A stretch of DNA of 64,000 bases from Nitrospirota bacterium (lineage in GTDB: Bacteria; Nitrospirota; UBA9217): assembly GCA_020052615.1 (NCBI GenBank), contig JAGVOT010000123.1:152047-216046 (forward strand), read 5' to 3'. The position numbers and the translations under genes were made by a program. Shown here piece by piece: positions 1 through 9,532 of this stretch; the first letter of the stretch is position 1, and every line of letters starts with the position of its first letter. The notes under the pieces were generated by a model. That model made no database searches, was not told the origin of the DNA, and saw only the letters and a list, made by a program, of their open reading frames with translations.

Positions 1-645
1 AAGCATCTTAACGATATGACCGGTGTTGTCTATGACTTAGGTTGCGGTATTCGTCCATACGAGAAGGATATCCTTACTGTAGCTGATGAATACGTTGGCG
101 TTGACTGGAATTATTCTTTGCATGGTTTGCATGCAGACATTGAAGCAGACCTTAACCACCCGTTGCCAATAGAAAAACATGTTGCCGATGTCGTGATCTC
201 ATTCCAAGTGCTTGAACATCTTTGTGAGCCCCAAGTCGTGTTAATGGAAGCGTTCCGCATTCTCAAGCCCGGAGGGGTAATATTTATTTCCGTTCCTTTT
301 CAATGGTGGATTCATGAAGCTCCGCATGATTATTATCGCTTCACGTGCTATGGTTTAAAATATTTATTCGCCAAAGCCGGTTTCGTTGATATTGAAGTTA
401 AGGAATCATCAGGATTCTGGACCATGTGGCTTCTCAAGCTTAACTACCAAACCTGCAAGCTGATTCGCGGCCCTAAACTAGTGCGTTGGCTGATACGAGC
501 TTGTCTATTGCCGCTATGGATGACCAATCAGCTCATTGCCCCTGTCATTGACCTGATATGGAATGCGCCTCAAGAGACTGCAGGTTATACGGTTACAGCA
601 AGAAAACCAGCATCCGCATCAAGTCAAAGGATATCGATTCCATAA
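1..645 (+). CDS. Class I SAM-dependent methyltransferase, 5' end cut by the window
   Basis: The reading frame is open to the left edge, so the true start may lie upstream; the first ATG in view is at 16. Near the visible N-terminus the motif DLGCGIRPY is a glycine-rich SAM-binding loop. It is followed by a VISFQVLEHL stretch and a LKPGGVIFISVPF stretch, the usual order in Methyltransf_11-type enzymes. The C-terminal 60 residues are hydrophobic and may contact the membrane. It sits directly before a flippase in a glycan locus, so a role in methylating a sugar or lipid-linked glycan is plausible. The substrate cannot be read from the sequence. The family call is firm; the function is inferred from context. 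Confidence 0.8.
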   Translation, partial: KHLNDMTGVVYDLGCGIRPYEKDILTVADEYVGVDWNYSLHGLHADIEADLNHPLPIEKHVADVVISFQVLEHLCEPQVVLMEAFRILKPGGVIFISVPFQWWIHEAPHDYYRFTCYGLKYLFAKAGFVDIEVKESSGFWTMWLLKLNYQTCKLIRGPKLVRWLIRACLLPLWMTNQLIAPVIDLIWNAPQETAGYTVTARKPASASSQRISIP

Positions 646-672
646 ATATACTTAAATTCATGAGAATAACAA

Positions 673-2112
673 ATGTCGCTTAAAAATAAAGCTCTGAGAG
701 GGGTGAAGTGGTCTACTGCTTCTACGATCATCGTGACCCTTTTGCAGCTTGCTCAATTATCTGTTCTAGCCAGGTTGTTAGTGTCTTCTGATTTCGGCCT
801 TATGTCGATCGTCATGGTTGTGATCGGATTCACTCAGGCATTTCTTGACATGGGTATCAGCAATGCGATCATTCATAAGCAGACGATTACGCATGACCAG
901 CTCAGCACCCTTTATTGGGTAAATGTAATTACCGGCGGCGTGTTCTTTCTCTTCATCGCGTTGATATCCCCGTTTGTAGCTTCTTTTTATCAACAACCAG
1001 AACTTGCTGCTCTTGTGATCCTTGCTGGTACAACACTGTTAATTCAGTCGTTTGGACAACAGTATATGGTGTTGTTTCAAAAAGAATTGCGTTTTACTGA
1101 AATAGCAATAATTAGTATCACCACTAAGTTGGTTTCATTTATTGTCTCTGTTTGGTATGCGTACCATGGTCATGGTGTTTATGCCATGGTGTATGGCGCA
1201 ATCGCTGCAGCCATGACGCAAACAGCATTGTTTGTGGCAATCGGGTTGAAACAGCATAGGCCTGCTTTCACATTTAAGTGGCATACTATTAATGAATTTC
1301 TTAGTTTTGGATACTATCAAATGGGTGAGCGGAGCCTTAATTATATTAACTCTCAGATTGATACTATCCTGATTGGAAAACTCTTAGGTATAGAAACCGT
1401 GGGTGTCTACAACGTAGCAAAGCAGCTTATTATGAGGCCTGCCCAGATCATTAATCCCATTATAACCAAAGTCTCCTTTCCCCTTATGGCAAAAGTTCAG
1501 AATCAGACTGGAACGCTCCGGAGGACGTATCTCAAGACAATCAATTATCTGTCTTCTGTAAACTTCCCCGTGTATGCGGGAATGATAGTATTAGCACCTG
1601 ATATTGTGTTGCTTCTATTTGGACAGAAGTGGATGTCCGCCATCCCTATTGTACAAATACTATCTCTCTATGGAGCTGTGAGATCTACCGGCAATCCGAT
1701 AGGATCACTGTTGCTTGCCAAGGGCCGTGCAAGACTGGGTTTTATCTGGAATCTGGGACTATTTTTTGTCACACAGTTCGCTATTATTATAGCCAGTCAC
1801 TGGGGCATTGTGGCCATTTCATGGATCTTGGTTGGATTAATGATCTCTTTGGTTGTACCCAACTGGTATTTACTTGTCCGTCCGCTCTGTGATGCGAAAT
1901 TTTATGAATACCACCGTCAGATATTATTGCCCGCTGTTATTGCTATTATTGCCGGACTCGCTGGATATGCGTGCAGTGGATTAGTGTCTAATCGAATCGG
2001 GAATGTATTTATGACGTCAATTGTTGGAGGTAGCGCTTGCATTGCACTCAATGCACTATTTAATAAAGAATTTGTTGATGAGATGAAAAGATTAGTACTG
2101 GTAAAGGCTTAA
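673..2112 (+). CDS. Polysaccharide flippase, Wzx/MOP superfamily
   Basis: A 479-residue, strongly hydrophobic protein with about a dozen predicted membrane segments. It opens with an N-terminal KALRGVKWS segment typical of the WzxC/RfbX branch of the multidrug/oligosaccharidyl-lipid/polysaccharide (MOP) family. These proteins flip undecaprenyl-diphosphate-linked repeat units across the inner membrane. The gene starts 27 bases after the methyltransferase, and glycosyltransferases follow, as expected for a Wzx/Wzy pathway. Length and topology are normal for the family. Flippase function is assigned from family and context; the glycan is unknown. Confidence 0.88.
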   Translation: MSLKNKALRGVKWSTASTIIVTLLQLAQLSVLARLLVSSDFGLMSIVMVVIGFTQAFLDMGISNAIIHKQTITHDQLSTLYWVNVITGGVFFLFIALISPFVASFYQQPELAALVILAGTTLLIQSFGQQYMVLFQKELRFTEIAIISITTKLVSFIVSVWYAYHGHGVYAMVYGAIAAAMTQTALFVAIGLKQHRPAFTFKWHTINEFLSFGYYQMGERSLNYINSQIDTILIGKLLGIETVGVYNVAKQLIMRPAQIINPIITKVSFPLMAKVQNQTGTLRRTYLKTINYLSSVNFPVYAGMIVLAPDIVLLLFGQKWMSAIPIVQILSLYGAVRSTGNPIGSLLLAKGRARLGFIWNLGLFFVTQFAIIIASHWGIVAISWILVGLMISLVVPNWYLLVRPLCDAKFYEYHRQILLPAVIAIIAGLAGYACSGLVSNRIGNVFMTSIVGGSACIALNALFNKEFVDEMKRLVLVKA

Positions 2113-2159
2113 TAGATGCGGAGAAAAGCAGTCTGACATATATATAAGTAGCAAAGATA

Positions 2160-3110
2160 ATGAAATCTAATGAAAATGATCCAAGCAAATTAAACATGCC
2201 TTCAGTAAGTATCATTATTCCAACATATAATCGGGCAGATCTGCTGCCGAGGGCGATCGATAGTGTGTTATGCCAAAGTTATCAGGATATTGAGATCATT
2301 GTTGTTGATGACGCATCTAGCGACAGTACTTGCAACGTTATTCAAAAATATATTGATAAGAAACTTATTTATATACGTCGGTCTGTTAAGGGCGGAGGTG
2401 GGGTATCTAGAAATACCGGTATTCAGCGGGCAAAGGGGAATTATATAGCATTTCTAGATGATGATGACGAGTGGATGCCTGATAAGTTGCTGGAGCAGAT
2501 CCAGCATCTAAAAGGGAATCCTCGATGTGGAATGGTTTATACAGGCTATTTTATTGTCGATAGCCGCACCTCATCAATGGCACCTAATAAAAAATACGAA
2601 TATGTGTCGTACGAAGCATTGTTAAAGGAAAATTGTGTCGGGCCAACGTCAACGTACCTGATAAGGAAGAGTTGCTTTGACAATGTTGGCCTGTTTGATG
2701 AGAGCCTGCCGAGTTGCCAGGACTGGGATCTCCTGATTAGGTTAGCAAAGAGATATCCAATTTCAGTCATTGATAAACCATTAGTTAAGTATTACACGCA
2801 TAATGATAGGATTACGACTAATTACGCCAACACAGCAATGGGGAAGGAATTACTCCTTAGTAAGATCCTTCCCGAACTTAAGTCAAGACCTCAAGCTCTC
2901 AGCAAACATTATTTTGTGCTGGGTAATTTGTATTGCCATAACGGAAATATGCTATTAGGCAGGAAAAAACTGATGCAAGCCATCAAAGCATGCCCATCTG
3001 TTCCTAAATACTACGGTTACTTCATCATAGCGTTACTGGGGTTTAATATGTTTCAACATGTGGCGGCTATGTATGGCTCTTTTAAAAAGAAGAAATATAA
3101 AACTTCATGA
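2160..3110 (+). CDS. Family 2 glycosyltransferase (GT-A fold)
   Basis: A 316-residue protein. The N-terminus SVSIIIPTYNRADLLPRAI is the classic GT2 nucleotide-sugar binding start. VVDDASSD and FLDDDDEW supply the acidic residues that bind the nucleotide and metal. The central GLFDES and DWDLLIRLAKRY segments match the acceptor and catalytic region of WcaA/RfaG-like GT2 enzymes. It would transfer a sugar to a lipid-linked intermediate on the cytoplasmic face. Its stop codon overlaps the ATG of the next gene by 4 bases, so the two are translationally coupled. Donor and acceptor are not predictable. Confidence 0.88.
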   Translation: MKSNENDPSKLNMPSVSIIIPTYNRADLLPRAIDSVLCQSYQDIEIIVVDDASSDSTCNVIQKYIDKKLIYIRRSVKGGGGVSRNTGIQRAKGNYIAFLDDDDEWMPDKLLEQIQHLKGNPRCGMVYTGYFIVDSRTSSMAPNKKYEYVSYEALLKENCVGPTSTYLIRKSCFDNVGLFDESLPSCQDWDLLIRLAKRYPISVIDKPLVKYYTHNDRITTNYANTAMGKELLLSKILPELKSRPQALSKHYFVLGNLYCHNGNMLLGRKKLMQAIKACPSVPKYYGYFIIALLGFNMFQHVAAMYGSFKKKKYKTS

Positions 3111-4789
3111 ATAATCATTGTACAAAACCATTGTTGTCAATCGTCGGGATACTCATATTTCTAATTCCGCATAATATATCCGAGTCTGTACAACAAACAA
3201 CGTTTCCTTTGCGATGGGTATATGTATCCCGTAATCTGGATAATGACCGGCACGTTGAGGAGATCCAGGAGATCGTACGCACGGCATCAAGTCATGGACT
3301 TAATGGAATGGTGTTTGCCGCAGGACTGGATGCGCTGGAGCTGAAATCCCAGGCCTATGTCAATCGTTTGAAAAAAATTGGCCAGATCTGCAAGCGATAT
3401 CGCATGGAGATCATCCCGATGATATATTCCGTCGGGTATGGGTCCGGTCTCGCTTTTGACCGTAATCTGGCGGAAGGGTTGCCTGTTCGCGATGTGCTGT
3501 TTCAGGTCAAGGACCAAAAAGCGCAGTTCGTTCAAGACCATCAGGCGCAGATCATAAACGGAGGATTTGAAGAACATAGGCACAACCAAGTAGATAAATT
3601 CACCCATGATCATCCGGGGAAGGTCAGTTTCGTTGACGACCAGGTATTTAAAAGCGGCACCGTCTCTCTTCGGTTTGAAAATGTTGAAAGATATCCCTAT
3701 GGACTGGGTCGCTTGATGCAGGAGGTGAAACTGCGGCCATTTCGACATTATGAAGTATCTTTCTGGGTTAAATCTGAAAATACATCTCCTGGCCTTCAGC
3801 TAAAAGTACTGACCTCGGACAAGCGCACACTGTTAATGTGGAATGTACAAACAGGTACAAACCGTGACTGGCTGATTATTCGTGCAAAGTTCAATAGTAT
3901 GAATTATGACAAGGTCAAAATATATGTTGGCATGTGGAATGGAAGGAGTGGGCGATATTGGATCGATGATATAAATATCAAGGAGCTTGCTCTTACCGAT
4001 ATTATAAGACGCTCAGGTACACCACTTGTTGTTCGCAATGAAGTTGATGATGTTATTTTCAGTGAAGGCAGAGACTATTTGCTTCTATCATCTCGCACGA
4101 CAGACGTTACGTCAGGCGATGCCAAAATGATCGTGATACCCGGAGGAAGCCGCATAAAAGACAGTGTTAAACTGCGTGTTACCTACTACCACGGTATGGC
4201 CGTCAGGAACGGGCAGGTTACCGTCTGCATGTCAGATCCAAAATTATATGCAATCTGGGAAAAACAATTACAATTAATACAAGAGGTCCTTTCTCCAAGG
4301 AGGTATTTTCTAAGTATGGATGAGATCCGCGCTGGAGGGACCTGCCAGTCCTGCAGCCAGAGAGGATTGACCATGGCGCAAATACTCGGTGATTGTATCA
4401 CGCGACAACATAAAATTATCCATCATATAAATCCTGGTGCGGAGGTTTTCATTTGGTCGGATATGTTGGATCCTAATCATAATGCGCATAATGATTATTT
4501 TCTGGTCAATGGTGACTTTTCAGGCTCATGGAAATATATACCGAAAGATATGGTTATAGTGTGCTGGCATTATGACAAGCGTCACAAGAGTTTAGACCAT
4601 TTTTCGAGCCAGGGATTCAGAACAATGGCAGGAGCGTATTACGATGCTGATAATCTCGACCACGTAAAAGGATGGCTGGATCAGCTGGAAAGAACACCCG
4701 GTGCTCAGGGGATAATGTATACCACCTGGAGAAACAAATACGGTCTCCTCGCCGAATTTGGAAATATGGCAGCAAAGAAAACGCATTAG
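3107..4789 (+). CDS. Exported glycosidase-like protein: split TIM barrel with inserted carbohydrate-binding-like domain
   Basis: A 560-residue protein with an N-terminal hydrophobic segment (about residues 8-26) that looks like a signal peptide or anchor. Residues about 30-125 resemble the first strands and helices of a TIM barrel. Residues about 145-300 read as a jelly-roll carbohydrate-binding module: it opens with NGGFEE and closes with YWIDDINI, both typical of CBM4/9-like sandwiches. Residues about 380-550 resume barrel-like sequence and contain an adjacent acidic pair, D405-E406, in FLSMDEIR. The pair recalls the catalytic Asp-Glu of GH20 enzymes. It overlaps the GT2 gene by 4 bases. 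I infer a periplasmic glycan-processing enzyme; the exact family is not recognised. Confidence 0.6.
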   Translation: MNNHCTKPLLSIVGILIFLIPHNISESVQQTTFPLRWVYVSRNLDNDRHVEEIQEIVRTASSHGLNGMVFAAGLDALELKSQAYVNRLKKIGQICKRYRMEIIPMIYSVGYGSGLAFDRNLAEGLPVRDVLFQVKDQKAQFVQDHQAQIINGGFEEHRHNQVDKFTHDHPGKVSFVDDQVFKSGTVSLRFENVERYPYGLGRLMQEVKLRPFRHYEVSFWVKSENTSPGLQLKVLTSDKRTLLMWNVQTGTNRDWLIIRAKFNSMNYDKVKIYVGMWNGRSGRYWIDDINIKELALTDIIRRSGTPLVVRNEVDDVIFSEGRDYLLLSSRTTDVTSGDAKMIVIPGGSRIKDSVKLRVTYYHGMAVRNGQVTVCMSDPKLYAIWEKQLQLIQEVLSPRRYFLSMDEIRAGGTCQSCSQRGLTMAQILGDCITRQHKIIHHINPGAEVFIWSDMLDPNHNAHNDYFLVNGDFSGSWKYIPKDMVIVCWHYDKRHKSLDHFSSQGFRTMAGAYYDADNLDHVKGWLDQLERTPGAQGIMYTTWRNKYGLLAEFGNMAAKKTH

Positions 4790-4797
4790 CCAATATT

Positions 4798-6144
4798 ATG
4801 CTACTACCTGACATCAGCATAGTAAATATGCGCTATCCTATGGTATTACTGCTTTGCGGTATAATTATGCCGGTTATTGCCGCGATCGCAATATTGACAT
4901 CTCAATGGATACTATTTGCGCTGGTATTTTCCCCCTTATTCCTTTATTTAGCCATTAAAAGACCGTTCATATTTCCCTTTGGGGCATATCTGTTCCTCAT
5001 ACCGTTTGATTATATTCTCGTTATCGGCGATGATATGCAAGGTGCGACATATACAAAATTGCTCGGGGTAATGTCGATAGCTGCGCTAGTACTATCAGGG
5101 CTATTTGAAAAAAAGTTACGAAAGCCGGACACTGCCGCTTTTTGGTGGAGCTTGTTCATCGCGTATAGCACCGCATCGGTATTCTGGTCGATCAATACCG
5201 ATTTAGCTTATGGCCGGATCGAAACGAGCGTCGGTCTATTGATGCTCTATCTGGTGGTCGCTTCCTATAGAATAACTGACAGGGAATATGAACTGGTAAA
5301 AAAGATGATCGCATACAGCGGGGTTGTCGCGTCGACCTACGCAATAGTAACGTACTTTTTCTTCGAGATAACTTTCGCTAATACCTTAAGAGCTTCCTTG
5401 ATCACTGGCAGCCGTGATGCGGACCCGAATAAGTTCGCTTTCAGCCTGCTCATTCCCATCGCCATCTGCATCAATGAGATCATAACATCTACAAGCACAG
5501 TCAACAAAAAGATAATGTGGATATTTACCGGGATTATCACTCTTGCAATATTGCTAACAGGATCACGGGGGAATTTGGCGGGATTGCTTGTCATTTTTAC
5601 TACGTTCTTGATAGCCATGCCTAAAAAGAGAATTTTGATCGTTGCCATGTTCCTTCCATTGCTCGCGATGGTGTTATTATTACCGGAGCTGTTCATCAAT
5701 AGACTGTCCGAGTCTTATGCTACGGGAGGTTCGGGCAGGCTTAATATATGGAGCACGGGTTTCGAGGCATTTAAACATTACTGGTCATTTGGAGCTGGTT
5801 TGAATAATTTCCCCATAGCATATGATCAATTCGTTGATGTTTATACGTTCCAGGGCTTTACACGGGCACCTCACAATATCTATTTAGGAGTTGTAGTCGA
5901 GCTGGGGTTGTTGGGATTGGTGATCGTTGGTTATGCAATATACAAACATATTTCCTTGATAAATATCTCACTCTTGCAGCGTAATCCTGACAGAGTATTC
6001 ATGAAAGCCTGTCTCTTTGGCTCGTTAATATCCAGTTTATTTCTCGATACCTTGTGGACAAAGTCTTTCTGGAGTCTGTGGATGCTGATCGTGATGCATA
6101 ATACGATAAGAAAGAGTGAGGAGAAAAATCACCTGATCACCTGA
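4798..6144 (+). CDS. O-antigen ligase/polymerase-like membrane protein (Wzy/WaaL)
   Basis: About 448 residues with roughly eleven membrane segments. A large periplasmic loop late in the protein contains GGSGRLNIWSTG and the APHNIYLGVVVELGLLG block. That is the Wzy_C signature shared by O-antigen ligases and some polymerases. The enzyme would either polymerise lipid-linked repeats or transfer the finished chain to an acceptor in the periplasm; sequence alone does not separate the two. I place the start at the ATG at 4798, just after the upstream stop. The frame is open further upstream, inside the previous gene, and a second ATG exists at 4828. The ribosome site is weak, so the start is uncertain. 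Confidence 0.82.
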   Translation: MLLPDISIVNMRYPMVLLLCGIIMPVIAAIAILTSQWILFALVFSPLFLYLAIKRPFIFPFGAYLFLIPFDYILVIGDDMQGATYTKLLGVMSIAALVLSGLFEKKLRKPDTAAFWWSLFIAYSTASVFWSINTDLAYGRIETSVGLLMLYLVVASYRITDREYELVKKMIAYSGVVASTYAIVTYFFFEITFANTLRASLITGSRDADPNKFAFSLLIPIAICINEIITSTSTVNKKIMWIFTGIITLAILLTGSRGNLAGLLVIFTTFLIAMPKKRILIVAMFLPLLAMVLLLPELFINRLSESYATGGSGRLNIWSTGFEAFKHYWSFGAGLNNFPIAYDQFVDVYTFQGFTRAPHNIYLGVVVELGLLGLVIVGYAIYKHISLINISLLQRNPDRVFMKACLFGSLISSLFLDTLWTKSFWSLWMLIVMHNTIRKSEEKNHLIT

Positions 6145-6229
6145 TGCTGTGGATGGACCGTCATCAGTAGAGGACTTGTTGCAGGATAGCGAGTGTAACA
6201 TCAGGTCGAAAGAACGCGGTTGGAATGTC

Positions 6230-7357
6230 ATGATCAATATCATATATCATAAGTCTCCTCGTACAAAACGGAGAGATAGCATCTCAAATTACATACGCGC
6301 CTTGATCATGAACTCGGACGGACGACCTATTTGCTGCTGGGGGCCTGATGATCGCAATGAAAGCCTTGACTCGGAGCTGCCGGGCAATGTAACGTATGAA
6401 GCCGTATTTACGAGGCCCGTATGGCGCCATGGAGTCATACCGCCTACTTTACAGCTCATCGCGCAATTGAAGAAGCGGTATGCACAGTCAGATCATGACG
6501 GAATATATTGGTTCCATGTCTGGGATTATGCATGGCCAGTAGCTCTTTCTCGAACCAGTAATATCGTATTGACATTGCATGGTACTGGTTATGACCATTT
6601 GGCAATGCGTTACGGGAAGTATAGCATGAGATACATTTATCATGTGCTGGCAGAAAATACGATCGTTCGACGATCTAAGCTTGTATTTGCTGTAAGTAAG
6701 GAAGGAACAGACCATACGCGCAGTTTGGTCGAAATGGCCGAAAGAGATCGAATTAAGTATATGCCTACATTCGTCGATGAAGAAATCTTTGTGCCAATGG
6801 AGTCGATCAATGAAGAACAGTCCAGTTCTCCTGCTTGCCCCCTGGTTCTCTATACCGGCAGGCTGGCAAAAGAGAAAAGGCTGGATAAAGCAATAGCTGC
6901 GTTTAAAATATTCCAATTGCGATACCCTGAAGCAATATTTAGGATCGTTGGTTCTGGTAATTTAAAGAAGATACTTAAGAAATTAGCTGATGGCCATACT
7001 GGCATTGTATTTGTTGACAGTATCTCGCATGCTGAAATAGTCAAGGAATATCAAAATGCTAGTTTACTTCTGCTTCTTTCAGAAAGAGAAGGTATTCCAT
7101 TAACTCTATTGGAAAGTTTAGCCTGTGGAACTCCTGTTGTCGCATCAGGCGTAGGCGGCATTCCAGAAGTTGTTAAAAACGATATCAATGGATTTATAGT
7201 AGATCCGGATAACCCGTCAGAAGTTGCGGATAAAATGGAACAGATACTTGTATCGGGAAAATCGATGCGGCTATCTGCAAGAGAAAGTATATTGAATTTT
7301 CGTCAAAAAGTCATCGTTAAGAAGATTTGGAACGAAATTGACAATATTTGTATGTAA
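6230..7357 (+). CDS. Family 4 glycosyltransferase (GT-B fold)
   Basis: About 375 residues from the ATG at 6230; an in-frame ATG at 6149 would add 27 residues lacking a family match. The C-terminal half has the Glycos_transf_1 pattern: VLYTGRLAKEKRLDKAI, then the SEREGIPLTLLESLACGTPVVAS block with its EGIPLTLLE acidic motif. GVGGIPEVV and GFIVDPDNP follow. The N-terminal domain is less conserved and contains LTLHGTGYD, typical of the acceptor domain. It is a cytosolic or membrane-associated enzyme adding a sugar during repeat-unit assembly. Linkage and donor are unknown. Confidence 0.88.
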   Translation: MINIIYHKSPRTKRRDSISNYIRALIMNSDGRPICCWGPDDRNESLDSELPGNVTYEAVFTRPVWRHGVIPPTLQLIAQLKKRYAQSDHDGIYWFHVWDYAWPVALSRTSNIVLTLHGTGYDHLAMRYGKYSMRYIYHVLAENTIVRRSKLVFAVSKEGTDHTRSLVEMAERDRIKYMPTFVDEEIFVPMESINEEQSSSPACPLVLYTGRLAKEKRLDKAIAAFKIFQLRYPEAIFRIVGSGNLKKILKKLADGHTGIVFVDSISHAEIVKEYQNASLLLLLSEREGIPLTLLESLACGTPVVASGVGGIPEVVKNDINGFIVDPDNPSEVADKMEQILVSGKSMRLSARESILNFRQKVIVKKIWNEIDNICM

Positions 7358-7493
7358 TAAATTGATTACGAGGTCTCTAGCATTACAGCACTGCGTGATA
7401 TGGTGACGTCCTTTTATGGACCGTAGACTATCCAGTGATTGCCGATGTTGCTGCTGCAGAGCCTGCCCGATTAACAATGAGGAAACCTTAAGC

Positions 7494-8303
7494 ATGTCAA
7501 TCTTATCTGATCTGAAGCGGCAAGTTATAGTTATTGTCCGATCTGTCATGGCTGGGTATGTCCATGAGATTCAATATGGACGAGTAAAGATCAAACAGAA
7601 AGGCGGCTTGGGCTTTTTAAAAAGATCTGACAAACGTTCTTCGCCGGAAGAGGCGTTTTTAACATCGCTGGATCTGAAAGGAAAAACTGTATATGACATA
7701 GGAGGATACGTCGGATTATTAACTGTTGTTTTCGCAAAAGCTGTTGGTCCCGCCGGTAAAGTCGTTGTATTTGAGCCAAATGAAGAAAACTGTTCAAGAA
7801 TACAGGATAATGTTCGTTTGAACCAAGTCAAGAACGTGAACTTATTGAAACTGGGGATCGGAGATCGTAAACAGGAAAAACAATCTTTAATTGTCAGACG
7901 AAATTCCAGCGCTACAGGCAGCATGGACGATGAAATACAAACTCAGATAATAAGGGAAGGGAGCTTCAGGCGATTACATATTAACGTTGACACCTTAGAT
8001 GGTGCTATTGATGCCCATGGTTTGCCCTCGCCCGATTTTATTAAGATTGACATCGAGGGTATGGAATACCGGGCTTTGCAGGGGATGCCTAGGACGATAA
8101 AGAACTATTCCCCCCAATTCTATATTGAAATACATGGTGCTGATACTCTGAGCAAACTAGAAAATATTCGCCGAGTCGCAGAGTTCTTTCAATCCTGTGG
8201 GTATTCCATGTGGCATGTTGAAACGCAATTGGACATCACTGCAGGTAATTGTGCGGCAGCCAAGGAAGGGCATATTTTCTGCAAGCCTTCAGCATCAATG
8301 TGA
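7494..8303 (+). CDS. FkbM-family methyltransferase
   Basis: About 269 residues. The start is placed at the ATG at 7494 because GAGGA lies at a good distance upstream (about 7477-7482). The longer frame from 7416 adds a Cys-rich segment unlike the family. The motif VYDIGGYVGLLTVVFAKAV is the SAM-binding loop, VVVFEPNEEN is motif II, and FIKIDIEGMEYRAL is the FkbM core. FkbM enzymes O-methylate sugars or related hydroxyls in polysaccharides and antibiotics. The surrounding glycosyltransferases point to glycan methylation. It is one of two methyltransferases in the locus. Confidence 0.88.
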   Translation: MSILSDLKRQVIVIVRSVMAGYVHEIQYGRVKIKQKGGLGFLKRSDKRSSPEEAFLTSLDLKGKTVYDIGGYVGLLTVVFAKAVGPAGKVVVFEPNEENCSRIQDNVRLNQVKNVNLLKLGIGDRKQEKQSLIVRRNSSATGSMDDEIQTQIIREGSFRRLHINVDTLDGAIDAHGLPSPDFIKIDIEGMEYRALQGMPRTIKNYSPQFYIEIHGADTLSKLENIRRVAEFFQSCGYSMWHVETQLDITAGNCAAAKEGHIFCKPSASM

Positions 8304-8347
8304 GCGAAAACCCCAAGATGGTAAATGATAGGATCTCTGGATAGAAC

Positions 8348-9523
8348 ATGAATATATTTATCATGGACCTGCTCTGCATGACGCCTCAGTATGACAGATT
8401 ACTGGTGAAGGCATTGGGCAACAGGTCTGTAAAGGTGACACTCGGATCCATAAGTTTTCATTTGGACACAACGTATTTCAAAAGGAACGGGGTGCCGATG
8501 CAGGCCGGGATCATAGACATTGTAGCGCATATGGGGATCTCCCATAAGACAATCCGTCAATGGCTGAAGATTCTTGAATATGTGCTGAATATCGTCATTT
8601 TAAGACTCATATTTATTGTACGGCGGCCTGATATTATTCACATTCAGTGGATACCCCTTATCCAGGAGACATCACTGGATCTGTGGTTCCTGCGTTCCCT
8701 GCAAAAGCAGGGCGCAAAGATCTTTTACACCATCCATAATACGCTACCACATGACAGTGGTAGTCGGTTCAAGGCCCGATATCAGAAATTATATGAAACT
8801 GCTGATATGCTGATTTGTCATACTGAAGCGGCCAGAGCTGAGATCGTCGAGCAGTTTGGCATCACGCCGCAGAAAGTCCAGGTTATTCCTTTTGGCGCTT
8901 TATTACAGGACCCACGGAGCTATTCGGCACAGGAAGCAAAAGCCTTACTAAAAATTCCATCCGGCAAAACCGTCGTGCTGATGTTCGGATTATTGCGGCC
9001 TTACAAGGGCGCTGAATTTCTGCTCGAGGTATGGAAACAGGTAATTGGAAAAGATGGCAATACGCTCCTGGTCATCGCCGGCAATGGAGATCCGAACTAT
9101 ATCGCAATATTGAATGAAAGAATCGCAGAGTTGCACCTGAACGATAACGTGCGGACTTGTTTCAACTATATTCACGAAAATGAAGTTGCAGTATATTATT
9201 CTGCTGCGGATATCCTCGTTTATCCCTATAAAGAGATCACCCACAGCGGCGCCCTCCTGACAGGGATGTCCTTCGGCAAGGCCATCGTGGCGTCCTCTCA
9301 AGACCATTTTATCGAAACCCTGGAAAACGGCAGGTACGGTATGCTTGTGCCCTATGGAAATGCAGAACTATTTGCCGATACGTTGGTGTCCCTTATCAAA
9401 GAGCCTAGAAGAAGAGCGGCTCTCGGCGACCGTGTAGCCGAGGTCATGCGTACGCGCTACTCATGGGAAACGATAGCAGCGAGAACGGTCGCGTGCTATC
9501 GGTTGGCCCTGGACCGCTCCTAA
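8348..9523 (+). CDS. Family 4 glycosyltransferase
   Basis: A 391-residue GT-B enzyme. HIQWIPLIQETSLDLWF and FYTIHNTLPHD mark the N-terminal acceptor domain, and VLMFGLLRPYKGAEFLLE opens the nucleotide-sugar domain. YSAADILVYPYKEITHSGAL carries the C-terminal donor-binding signature, here with a TH-SGALLTGMSFG variant in place of the usual EGFG/LEAMA. The length is normal. It starts about 45 bases after the FkbM gene and is followed 9 bases later by another GT4, so the three are probably co-transcribed. Confidence 0.87.
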   Translation: MNIFIMDLLCMTPQYDRLLVKALGNRSVKVTLGSISFHLDTTYFKRNGVPMQAGIIDIVAHMGISHKTIRQWLKILEYVLNIVILRLIFIVRRPDIIHIQWIPLIQETSLDLWFLRSLQKQGAKIFYTIHNTLPHDSGSRFKARYQKLYETADMLICHTEAARAEIVEQFGITPQKVQVIPFGALLQDPRSYSAQEAKALLKIPSGKTVVLMFGLLRPYKGAEFLLEVWKQVIGKDGNTLLVIAGNGDPNYIAILNERIAELHLNDNVRTCFNYIHENEVAVYYSAADILVYPYKEITHSGALLTGMSFGKAIVASSQDHFIETLENGRYGMLVPYGNAELFADTLVSLIKEPRRRAALGDRVAEVMRTRYSWETIAARTVACYRLALDRS

Positions 9524-9532
9524 CGAACAATC

